Below, piece by piece: positions 36,312-43,889 of a stretch of DNA of 64,000 bases; position 1 is the first letter of the stretch, and each line of letters starts with the position of its first letter. Source of the stretch: Oscillospiraceae bacterium (GTDB lineage: Bacteria; Bacillota; Clostridia; Oscillospirales; Ruminococcaceae); contig JAAYNJ010000022.1 in NCBI GenBank assembly GCA_012520915.1, positions 62,001-126,000 on the forward strand, given 5' to 3'. Both the position numbers and the translations under genes were made by a program. The notes beneath the pieces were generated by a model that searched no databases, was not told where the DNA came from, and worked only from the letters and a program-made list of their open reading frames with translations.

Positions 36312-36339
36312 TCTTTGCCTTAAGAATCGGGGGTTTTTC

Positions 36340-37791
36340 ATGACAAAAGTGTTTTTTCCAAAATTGGGACTGGAATTTTCTATAAACAGGGTTGCATTTA
36401 GAATACCCTTTTTGGATTTGGAGGTGTATTGGTACGGTTTGCTGATTGCAATCGGTGCCGTAATTGCCTTTGTGTATGTATACAAAAGGTCGGATATATT
36501 TGGAGTTGACAAAGACCAGCTGTCGGATTTGGTTATTGCAGGGATAATATCCGGAGTCTTAGGGGCGAGGATTTACTATGTAGTTTTTTCTTCTCCCGGG
36601 GAAATATCGGGATTTGCTGAGATTTTTAATTTAAGACAGGGAGGCCTTGCATTTTATGGCGGTGTAATTGGCGGTGTGCTTTCAACATTTATCTACTGCA
36701 AAATTAAAAAGGTCAGATTCCTACCGGTTCTCGATATCGCTTCTTACGGCTTTTTGATTGGACAAGCTATTGGAAGATGGGGGAATTTTGTTAACCAGGA
36801 AGCGTTTGGTGTTAATACCGATTTGCCTTGGGGGATGACCAGCAGTGTGGTTGTAAATTATTTAAACAGCAATTTTGCGGAATTGAGAGAGCTGGGAATG
36901 ATTGTGGACCCGATGAAACCGGTTCATCCTACATTCTTATATGAATCTGTTTGGTGTTTTATCGGCTTTATATTTCTGCATTTTATGGCGAAACATCGAA
37001 GATTCGATGGAGAGATGTTTCTCTACTACATAGGTATTAACGGTTTAGGCAGGTTCTTCATCGAAGGACTCAGAACCGACAGTCTGTATTTTTTAGGAAT
37101 GAGGGTTTCCCAGCTCCTTGCAATTTTAGGATTTATTGCTTCGTCGATAGCGTTGATTTATATCAGGACGAGAATTAAGACATCAGATGACCCCGATTAT
37201 TTAAAGTTGTATGTAAATACGGAACAATATTTAATTGACAGGGAAAGGCTTGAGCTTAAGCGAAATAAACGAAAAGCCGACGAAGTGGAAGGTGTTGAGT
37301 TATCGGACATTAAGGAAGAAATCTCCAATTTAGATTCAGCTGGTGTGGAAGAAATTAAGGCAAGCAAATCGGATGTAACCGAAGGTGTTGCCGAAAAAGA
37401 AATAGTCCCGGAAGTCGTCCCCGAAGATGATTTTGCAGTCGGAACGGAAACAGAAAAAGATAAAGATAAAGAACCCAGAGCCTATGAAGTAATAAAAATA
37501 TCAGCTTTTAAAACCGAAAAACAAGAAACTGAAACGGAAGGCGTCTCCGGATACTATTCCGTCGATTCCGAAATTAAAATGAAAGTCGATCCCGGGTATA
37601 GCAAAAAGCTCTATACCAAAATTGAAATAGACGGAGCATCGGTATATTCAAAGATAGCTGAAAAGAACAAACCGAAATCCAACAGAAATAAAGCCTCGGG
37701 AAAAACAAAAGCAAGGTATTCTCAAAACTATAATAAAAAATACAAAAATAAAGGTTCCGGAAAAAAAGTGCAAAATGAAAACAAAGAATAA
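36340..37791 (+). CDS. lgt: Prolipoprotein diacylglyceryl transferase with a long C-terminal tail
   Basis: Residues 1 to about 290 are the membrane enzyme Lgt, with the signature GRWGNFVNQEAFG (Arg146, Asn149, Asn152, Glu154). Lgt adds diacylglycerol to the lipobox Cys of lipoproteins such as the two in this window. Typical Lgt is about 260-300 residues; here a charged, low-complexity tail of about 190 residues, rich in Glu/Lys/Asp and ending KKYKNKGSGKK, follows. The tail has no recognised domain. Confidence 0.93.
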   Translation: MTKVFFPKLGLEFSINRVAFRIPFLDLEVYWYGLLIAIGAVIAFVYVYKRSDIFGVDKDQLSDLVIAGIISGVLGARIYYVVFSSPGEISGFAEIFNLRQGGLAFYGGVIGGVLSTFIYCKIKKVRFLPVLDIASYGFLIGQAIGRWGNFVNQEAFGVNTDLPWGMTSSVVVNYLNSNFAELRELGMIVDPMKPVHPTFLYESVWCFIGFIFLHFMAKHRRFDGEMFLYYIGINGLGRFFIEGLRTDSLYFLGMRVSQLLAILGFIASSIALIYIRTRIKTSDDPDYLKLYVNTEQYLIDRERLELKRNKRKADEVEGVELSDIKEEISNLDSAGVEEIKASKSDVTEGVAEKEIVPEVVPEDDFAVGTETEKDKDKEPRAYEVIKISAFKTEKQETETEGVSGYYSVDSEIKMKVDPGYSKKLYTKIEIDGASVYSKIAEKNKPKSNRNKASGKTKARYSQNYNKKYKNKGSGKKVQNENKE

Positions 37792-37851
37792 CTTCTCTTC
37801 AATCATGTTAGAATTTATTTCATCTTAAGTGTTGTTTTAGTGAATAATTAT

Positions 37852-37880
37852 TTGACAGTAAAACAGCAATGTGATATATT
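37852..37880 (+). promoter_or_regulatory. Promoter of rplU-rpmA-obg
   Basis: TTGACA (37852-37857), a 17-base spacer, and TATATT (37875-37880): a near-consensus sigma-A promoter just before the leader. Confidence 0.85.
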
Positions 37881-37882
37881 AA

Positions 37883-37950
37883 TTCGGCGCGTAATGAAGG
37901 CTTAAGCGGCCATTAGCCCGCCTTACATTAGCGAAACTGAAAATATAAGT
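37883..37950 (+). ncRNA. Candidate ribosomal protein L21 leader RNA
   Basis: The interval between the promoter and rplU has complementary blocks (GGCG...CCCGCC, TAATG...CATTA) like the L21 leader found ahead of rplU in Firmicutes. It would let L21 regulate its own operon. Assigned by position and pairing only; a covariance search would settle it. Confidence 0.6.
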
Positions 37951-37967
37951 TAGTAGAGGTATTTAGA

Positions 37968-38282
37968 ATGTACGCTGTAATTGAAACAGGCGGGAAGCAG
38001 TATCAAGTCGCCAAAGAAGATGTTATTTATATTGAAAAACTGAATTTAAACGAAGGCGATGAAATAGTTTTCGACAAGGTGTTGGTAGCTACAGATTCAA
38101 AAAACAAGGTAAAAATCGGCAATCCTTATGTTGAAGGTGCTTCGGTAAAAGGCAAGGTAATTAAAAACGGAAAGTCCAAAAAAATTACTGTTTTTACCTA
38201 TAGACCAAAAAAAGATTCTAAAAGAAAAATGGGACACAGACAACAGTTTACAAAAGTATTAATAGAAAACATTGAATTTTAG
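37968..38282 (+). CDS. rplU: Ribosomal protein L21
   Basis: A 104-residue protein starting [18 protein letters not shown], with [19 protein letters not shown] at the end, standard for L21. It leads the rplU-rpmA-obg operon and is followed after 17 bases by rpmA. The usual prp protease gene is not between them. Confidence 0.98.
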   Translation: MYAVIETGGKQYQVAKEDVIYIEKLNLNEGDEIVFDKVLVATDSKNKVKIGNPYVEGASVKGKVIKNGKSKKITVFTYRPKKDSKRKMGHRQQFTKVLIENIEF

Positions 38283-38299
38283 GAAAGGAGGTGCTGGTT

Positions 38300-38551
38300 A
38301 TGGCACACAAAAAGGGAGTAGGTTCATCAAAAAACGGTCGTGACAGCGAAAGCAAGCGCCTCGGAATAAAAAAGTCTGACGGACAGGCGGTTTTAGCAGG
38401 GAATATTATAGTTCGCCAGCGGGGCACTAAGATTCATCCCGGGCTTAACGTGGGAATCGGTTCAGATGATACATTGTTTGCACTTGTAGACGGAAATGTT
38501 AGTTTTGAGCGAATGGGTAGAAGCAGAAAGAAAGTAAGTGTACTTCAATAG
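38300..38551 (+). CDS. rpmA: Ribosomal protein L27 (no N-terminal extension)
   Basis: An 83-residue protein starting [18 protein letters not shown], with the L27 core through [17 protein letters not shown]. The strong AAAGGAGGTG site is seven bases before ATG 38300, which gives the short, mature-type N-terminus. The MNLQFFA-like peptide that Prp removes in many Firmicutes is absent. Confidence 0.96.
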   Translation: MAHKKGVGSSKNGRDSESKRLGIKKSDGQAVLAGNIIVRQRGTKIHPGLNVGIGSDDTLFALVDGNVSFERMGRSRKKVSVLQ

Positions 38552-38553
38552 TT

Positions 38554-38580
38554 AAAATCCCGGTTCTCCGGGATTTTTTA
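38554..38580 (+). terminator. Rho-independent terminator after rpmA
   Basis: AAATCCCGG / CCGGGATTT with a TTCT loop and T tail, between rpmA and obg. It may separate ribosomal from obg expression. Confidence 0.75.
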
Positions 38581-38605
38581 TATTTATCTTTAGTGAGGAA
38601 TTGAT

Positions 38606-39874
38606 ATAAAAAGATTTATAGACAAGGCTAATATAATTCTAAAAGCCGGGGACGGAGGAAACGGCAGTGTGTCTTTCAGACGCGAAAAATTTGTAGCAGC
38701 CGGCGGACCTGATGGAGGAGATGGGGGAAAAGGAGCGGACATTTATATGGTTTCCGATGATAACCTGTCGAGTCTTATAGATTTCAGGTATAAAAAAAAG
38801 TTTGTTGCTGAAAACGGAATGCCGGGTCTCGGCAAAAATAAAACCGGCAGGAGCGGAGAAACTCTTGTTATAAAAGTTCCAAGAGGAACAATAGTCCGTG
38901 AACGTGAAAGCAATTCGATTATTGCCGATATATCCGGAGACGATCCCGTCTTGATTGCAAGCGGAGGAAAAGGGGGTTACGGAAACAAACGATTCGCTTC
39001 CTCTACAAGACAAATTCCGAGATTTGCAAAATCCGGTTTTCCCGGAGAAAAGCTGGATGTAATATTGGAACTCAAACTCATTGCCGATGTAGGTTTGGTT
39101 GGATTTCCTAATGTAGGAAAATCTTCCATTCTTTCAGCTATCAGTGCGGCTAATCCGAAAATTGCAAACTATCACTTTACAACATTAAGTCCTGTTTTGG
39201 GTGTAGTAAAAGTAGATTATATGGACTCTTTTGTCGTAGCGGATGTTCCCGGTTTGATAGAGGGTGCATCAAAAGGAATTGGTTTGGGACATGAGTTTCT
39301 CAGACATATAGATCGCTGCAGACTTTTACTTCATGTTGTTGATGTTTCCGGTATAGAGGGTCGGGACCCTTACGAGGATTTTTTGACTATTAACAGCGAA
39401 CTTTCGCATTTTGACGACAAACTCGCCAAAAAGCCTATGATTGTTGTTGCAAATAAATCCGACATAGCCGACAGAGAGAAGATAACCGCCTTTATACAAA
39501 AAGTTGAGCTTCTGGGATATGCCTGTCTGGCGGTGAGTGCAGCTACCGGAGAGGGATTGGAAACCGTTATAAAAACAACTGCTGCAAAGCTGAAAACACT
39601 TCCGTTGCCTCAGGTATATACTCCCGACTACAAAAGACCCGAAGCTGAAATAGGCAGAAAATTTGACATAAAAGAGATTGATAACGAGTATTATATTTAC
39701 GCTCCGTGGCTTGAACGCATTCTTGAAGGAACGGATGTTGACAATTACGAGTCGCTGATGTATTTTCAAAGGGCCATTTCCGACAGCGGTATACTGGCTG
39801 AACTTGAAAAAATGGGTGTTGCTGAGGAAGATACGGTGCATATAGGCGAATTTCAATTTGAATACATGGATTGA
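38606..39874 (+). CDS. obg: GTPase Obg, apparent ATA start
   Basis: A GTPase of about 422 residues. The Gly-rich N-terminal domain (FIDKANIILKAGDGGNGSVS...PDGGDGGKGAD) is followed by a G domain with Walker A GFPNVGKSS and DVPGLIEGA. The N-terminal frame is open from ATA at 38606 with GAGG at 38595-38598, seven bases upstream. The first standard codon, GTG at 38669, would cut off about 21 conserved residues. A TGA at 38594 bars any start further upstream. ATA (or ATT at 38600) is therefore the best supported start. Obg acts in 50S assembly and in stress. Confidence 0.88.
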   Translation: MKRFIDKANIILKAGDGGNGSVSFRREKFVAAGGPDGGDGGKGADIYMVSDDNLSSLIDFRYKKKFVAENGMPGLGKNKTGRSGETLVIKVPRGTIVRERESNSIIADISGDDPVLIASGGKGGYGNKRFASSTRQIPRFAKSGFPGEKLDVILELKLIADVGLVGFPNVGKSSILSAISAANPKIANYHFTTLSPVLGVVKVDYMDSFVVADVPGLIEGASKGIGLGHEFLRHIDRCRLLLHVVDVSGIEGRDPYEDFLTINSELSHFDDKLAKKPMIVVANKSDIADREKITAFIQKVELLGYACLAVSAATGEGLETVIKTTAAKLKTLPLPQVYTPDYKRPEAEIGRKFDIKEIDNEYYIYAPWLERILEGTDVDNYESLMYFQRAISDSGILAELEKMGVAEEDTVHIGEFQFEYMD

Positions 39875-39887
39875 TTGGAGAATTAAA

Positions 39888-40328
39888 ACGGAAAAGCAAA
39901 AAATATTACAAAAAAACCCATTATCTCTTGCCTACCTAGGTGATGCCGTATATGAAGTTATGGTTAGAGATTATATTATGAATTTCTGTGACGTCAAGAC
40001 ATCAAAAATGCATAAAATATCGGTAAATATTGTGAGTGCGCCGGCACAGAGCAAAGCTCTTGCGTTGATAAGAGATGTGTTGACAAACGAAGAAAAAATC
40101 ATAGTTAAGAAGGGTAAAAACTCAAAGTCTCCGGCCCCTAAAAATGCGACTTTTACCGAATACAGTGATGCCACGGCCCTTGAGACCCTTTTCGGCTATC
40201 TGAGTCTCTCCGGGCAGGAGGATAGGATAAAGGAATTGTTTGCAATAATTTCAAAAAATCAGATAAAATCTGAAGTCGAAAACTCGTTGAATAATCGACA
40301 AGCTTCAGAAATTAATATAAAACTGTGA
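39888..40328 (+). CDS. mrnC: Mini-ribonuclease III
   Basis: A RNase III-domain protein without dsRBD, with NPLSLAYLGDAVYEVMVRDY and later SDATALETLFGYLSL. It matures 23S rRNA ends in Firmicutes. The best ribosome site, GGAG at 39877-39880, lies seven bases before an ACG codon at 39888; the only standard start in the frame upstream is a TTG at 39858 inside obg, giving a longer N-terminus. ACG fits the usual length (about ten residues before NPLSLAY), but the start is unresolved. Confidence 0.82.
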   Translation, partial: TEKQKILQKNPLSLAYLGDAVYEVMVRDYIMNFCDVKTSKMHKISVNIVSAPAQSKALALIRDVLTNEEKIIVKKGKNSKSPAPKNATFTEYSDATALETLFGYLSLSGQEDRIKELFAIISKNQIKSEVENSLNNRQASEINIKL

Positions 40329-40363
40329 ATCTGAAAGATGTTTTTATAGAAAGGCTTTGAATT

Positions 40364-41107
40364 ATGGCAGGTCATTCCAAGTGGAGTAATATTAAAAGAA
40401 AAAAAGAAAAGACCGATGCAGCCCGTGCGAAAATATTTACTAAAATCGGCAGGGAGATTGCTGTTGCAATAAAAGAAGGGGGAAGCTCCGATCCTTCCGT
40501 CAATTCCCGTTTGCGAGATGTCATAAATAAAGCAAAATCGTTGAATGTTCCAAATGATAATATCGAAAGAATTATTAAAAAATCCGAAGATGACAAACTC
40601 CATTATGAAACGGTTGTTTACGAAGGATATGCCCCGGAAGGTGTTGCGGTAATTGTGGAGAGTTTGACTGAAAACCGAAATAGGACAGCTTCAAACATAA
40701 GATATTATTTTGATAAATATGGTGGAAATCTTGGAAGAACAGGTTGTGTCTCATTTATGTTTGAACCGAAGGGCACAATAGTAGTTGATATGAAATCCAA
40801 GGAAGAGGATGATCTTTTAGTAGCAAGCCTTGAACTGGGGGCAGAAGATGTTGAGTACAATGCTGAAGACAGAATTGCCGAAATTCATACCGGCGTCAAA
40901 GATTTCCAGACAGTTAAGGACGGGTTGGAGGAAGAAGGGTATGAGCTGATATCTGCCGACATAGAACAAATACCCAACAGAAAAGTTATCGTGAACGAAC
41001 CTGAAAATATTAAGATGATTGCCGAATTCCTGGAAAAGCTGGATGATGATGACGACGTGCAGGAATATTGGCATAATATAGAAAATGAAGAAGATTTATA
41101 TGATTGA
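40364..41107 (+). CDS. yebC: YebC/PmpR family protein
   Basis: A 247-residue protein starting MAGHSKWSNIKRKKEKTDAARAK, the invariant start of YebC/TACO1. These proteins act as transcription regulators or as translation factors easing ribosome stalling at proline stretches. It sits downstream of mrnC in a translation-related neighbourhood. Confidence 0.96.
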   Translation: MAGHSKWSNIKRKKEKTDAARAKIFTKIGREIAVAIKEGGSSDPSVNSRLRDVINKAKSLNVPNDNIERIIKKSEDDKLHYETVVYEGYAPEGVAVIVESLTENRNRTASNIRYYFDKYGGNLGRTGCVSFMFEPKGTIVVDMKSKEEDDLLVASLELGAEDVEYNAEDRIAEIHTGVKDFQTVKDGLEEEGYELISADIEQIPNRKVIVNEPENIKMIAEFLEKLDDDDDVQEYWHNIENEEDLYD

Positions 41108-41124
41108 ATTAGAGAGGTATTAAA

Positions 41125-41748
41125 ATGAAGCTTGATAAAATTACCCCTGAAAAAACTGCTGTGTTGGTAGTTGATATGCAGAATGATTTTATCTCAAAAG
41201 AAGGCTCGATGTTTAATCGAATGGGACATGCAATGGTGGATAAACTTGCCGCCTTTATCAATGCCTGCAGAGATAAGGGAATAATGATAGTGTACATAAA
41301 AACCAACATGAGGAAGGATGGCAAGGATATTGGAAAGTTTGCGGATTTTTGCCAACCCCTGAAAGATAGAAAAGCTTTGATGAAAGACACGATAGGCGGT
41401 GAAATTTATTCGGAACTGCCTGTCTTAGAAGAGGATATTATCATTGTAAAACAGAAGTACAGTGCATTTTACGGGACAAATCTTGACAATGTTTTAAGCT
41501 GCAACGGCATAGATACTGTGGTTATTACAGGCGTAAATACCGAAGCCTGTTGCCTGTCTACTGCCAGGGATGCAGGCTTCAGAAATATGGATGTTGCGTT
41601 TATAAGCGACCTTACCGGAACAATTGATTTCCCCGACATGGGATATGGCGCCATGACCGACGAAGAGATGCATCGCGCGACACTAATCAACATTGCTATG
41701 ACTTGTGCGGATGTAATGACGAGTGAAGAGTTTATAGAAAAAATATAA
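41125..41748 (+). CDS. Isochorismatase-family cysteine hydrolase
   Basis: A 207-residue hydrolase with the catalytic triad visible: Asp in VLVVDMQNDF, Lys in VKQKYSAFYGT and Cys in GVNTEACCLSTARDAG. The fold covers nicotinamidases, isochorismatases and other amidohydrolases; the substrate cannot be told. It follows yebC by 17 bases and precedes the T-box leader. Confidence 0.87.
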   Translation: MKLDKITPEKTAVLVVDMQNDFISKEGSMFNRMGHAMVDKLAAFINACRDKGIMIVYIKTNMRKDGKDIGKFADFCQPLKDRKALMKDTIGGEIYSELPVLEEDIIIVKQKYSAFYGTNLDNVLSCNGIDTVVITGVNTEACCLSTARDAGFRNMDVAFISDLTGTIDFPDMGYGAMTDEEMHRATLINIAMTCADVMTSEEFIEKI

Positions 41749-41769
41749 AGTTGACGGATAATGATACCA

Positions 41770-41798
41770 TTGACAATTGTTAATGATAATGATATCCT
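41770..41798 (+). promoter_or_regulatory. Candidate promoter of the T-box leader
   Basis: TTGACA (41770-41775), 17 bases, TATCCT (41793-41798). Start of transcription would fall just before the leader stem I. Confidence 0.5.
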
Positions 41799-41819
41799 TT
41801 CAAAAATTGAAAACGCTGT

Positions 41820-42054
41820 GAAAAGGATTAGTAGCCGTGCAAATCGATTTTAGAGAGTCACTTGTTGGTGTAATGTGATATCGAATTCACTGTGAACTCG
41901 CCTTTGAGCGGTTTGCCTGATATGTAGGGCTTGACGTATTGTTGCACGTTACAGCAACAGCTGTTTATGACAGTTAAAGTGGATGTTTTACATCAATTGA
42001 AGTGGTACCGCGGGTATTATCTCGTCTTCATTTTTGAAGGCGAGTTTATTTTTT
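41820..42054 (+). ncRNA. T-box leader, apparent Leu (CTC) specifier
   Basis: A T-box riboswitch. Stem I shows AGTA (41830-41833), AGAGAG (41852-41857) and GTTGGTG (41864-41870); GAACTCGCCTTTGAG places the specifier CTC at 41897-41899, a leucine codon. AGTGGTACCGCGG (42001-42013), the T-box bulge sequence that pairs with the tRNA acceptor end, follows, then a terminator stem CTCGTCTTCA / TGAAGGCGAG (42021-42044) and a T run. Uncharged tRNA-Leu would favour antitermination. It is the leader of an acyl-CoA synthetase gene, not of a Leu synthetase or biosynthesis gene. Confidence 0.9.
42021..42054 (+). terminator. T-box regulated terminator
   Basis: Stem CTCGTCTTCA / TGAAGGCGAG with a four-base loop and TTTATTTTTT tail. 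It competes with the antiterminator formed around the T-box sequence. Confidence 0.85.
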
Positions 42055-42083
42055 AAATTCTACTTATTATGTTGGAGGTTTTT

Positions 42084-43787
42084 GTGGGAAGTATTGGCAA
42101 AAGAAAAATGATACCGGCTTCAGAGCAGGGCAATATTGAGCTGTGGGATATCACTCTCGGTGAGATGCTGAAGGAATCATGCATAACTCATGGCGACCAT
42201 ATGATGATAGAATACACCGACAGGGATTATAAGAGAACATACAGAGAGTTTGATATTGAGAGCGATATGATAGCAAGAGGCCTTATGGCGTTGGGTATAG
42301 AAAAAGGCGATCATGTTGCGATTTGGGCTACAAACATTCCCGAATGGATAATCACACTGTATGCAACGGCAAAAATCGGGGCAATACTCGTTACGGTAAA
42401 TACGAGTTATAAAGTTTACGAACTTGAATACCTTTTGAGGCAATCCGATACGAAGATGTTGATTATGAATAAGGGATACAAAGATGCGGATTATGTGTCA
42501 ATAGTAAACGATCTTTGTCCAAGCCTAAAGGATTCTAAAATCGGAGAATTTGTCGATCCGATGCTTCCGGTTCTCGAGTTTGTTGTATTCTGCGGCGAAG
42601 AAGAAAACCCTGGAATGTTGAGTTTCGACAGACTTTATGACATAGGTTTGTCGGTGAGTGAAGAGGACCTTGAAACAAGAAAGAACAGCCTTACTTCAGA
42701 TGACACGATAAATATGCAGTATACTTCGGGGACGACAGGATTCCCTAAAGGGGTTATGTTGACTCATAAGAATATAATTAATAACGGACGCTTTATCGGA
42801 GACTGCATGAAATTTACGGATAAGGACAGACTGTGTGTCCAGGTACCGTTATTCCATTGTTTCGGACTGGTCTTAAGTTTGATGGCTTCTTTTACACATA
42901 ACTCAACGGTAGTGCCGGTTGAAGCTTTCAGCCCGAGCAGATCGCTCAAGGCGCTGTATGACGGTAAGTGTACGGCCTTGAACGGTGTGCCGACTATGTT
43001 TATAGCTATGATGGAGCACCCCGAATTTAATAATTATAAATTTTCCGGACTTAGAACAGGTATTATGGCGGGATCGCCTTGCCCGGAACCTGTAATGAAG
43101 CAGGTTGCGGAAGAATTAGGGATGAATGAAATAACAATTGTCTTTGGACAAACCGAATCTTCACCCGGTTGCACACAGACCACCACGGATGATCCGCTTG
43201 AGGTAAGAGTTTCAACGGTTGGTCGGGAACTCCCGCTTACGGAGTGCAAAATTGTTGATCCCGAAACCGGAATGGAGGTTCCTCCGGGAGTTGCAGGAGA
43301 GTTCTGTGCAAGAGGATATAATATAATGAAGGGCTATTATAAAATGCCTGAAGCGACTGCACAGGCAGTCGACAAAGACGGCTGGCTCCACACAGGCGAT
43401 CTTGCTATTAAAGATGAAGACGGTTACTATCGTATTGTTGGACGAATTAGGGATATGATTATACGTGGAGGAGAAAACATTTATCCGAAAGAGATTGAAG
43501 AATTTCTCTATACACATGATGATGTAATAGATGTCCAGGTAATAGGTGTCCCAAGCCAGATATATGGTGAAGAGGTACTTGCCTGTGTAATCAAAAAACC
43601 TTCGTCAGATATGACCGAAGATCAGCTTAAAGAGTATGTAAAATCCCGCTTGGCTCGCCATAAAGTACCCAGGTACATAGAATTTGTCGACAGCTTCCCG
43701 ATGACCGCCAGCGGCAAAATTCAAAAATATAAAATGCGGGAATGGGCAATTGAAAAATTGAATCTCCAGGACGAAGCGGATGTTTGA
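42084..43787 (+). CDS. Acyl-CoA synthetase, AMP-binding family
   Basis: A protein of about 567 residues with the AMP-binding signature MQYTSGTTGFPKGVMLTHKN, an EFCARGYNIMKGYY block, the HTGDLAIKDEDGYYRIVGR hinge region and the C-terminal SGKIQKYKMRE with its Lys. It activates a carboxylic acid as acyl-AMP and forms the CoA thioester. Layout is like medium/long-chain acyl-CoA ligases; the substrate is unknown. The GTG start has GGAGG five bases upstream. It is under the T-box leader. Confidence 0.9.
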   Translation: MGSIGKRKMIPASEQGNIELWDITLGEMLKESCITHGDHMMIEYTDRDYKRTYREFDIESDMIARGLMALGIEKGDHVAIWATNIPEWIITLYATAKIGAILVTVNTSYKVYELEYLLRQSDTKMLIMNKGYKDADYVSIVNDLCPSLKDSKIGEFVDPMLPVLEFVVFCGEEENPGMLSFDRLYDIGLSVSEEDLETRKNSLTSDDTINMQYTSGTTGFPKGVMLTHKNIINNGRFIGDCMKFTDKDRLCVQVPLFHCFGLVLSLMASFTHNSTVVPVEAFSPSRSLKALYDGKCTALNGVPTMFIAMMEHPEFNNYKFSGLRTGIMAGSPCPEPVMKQVAEELGMNEITIVFGQTESSPGCTQTTTDDPLEVRVSTVGRELPLTECKIVDPETGMEVPPGVAGEFCARGYNIMKGYYKMPEATAQAVDKDGWLHTGDLAIKDEDGYYRIVGRIRDMIIRGGENIYPKEIEEFLYTHDDVIDVQVIGVPSQIYGEEVLACVIKKPSSDMTEDQLKEYVKSRLARHKVPRYIEFVDSFPMTASGKIQKYKMREWAIEKLNLQDEADV

Positions 43788-43889
43788 ATTTGTTGTTTGC
43801 AAATTATAGAGCCATCAACTTTTCTTTTTCCTTGTATTAATCTATAATTGTATTGAGAACAGTGAATTTTTATTGTGTTTTGGAGGTTT

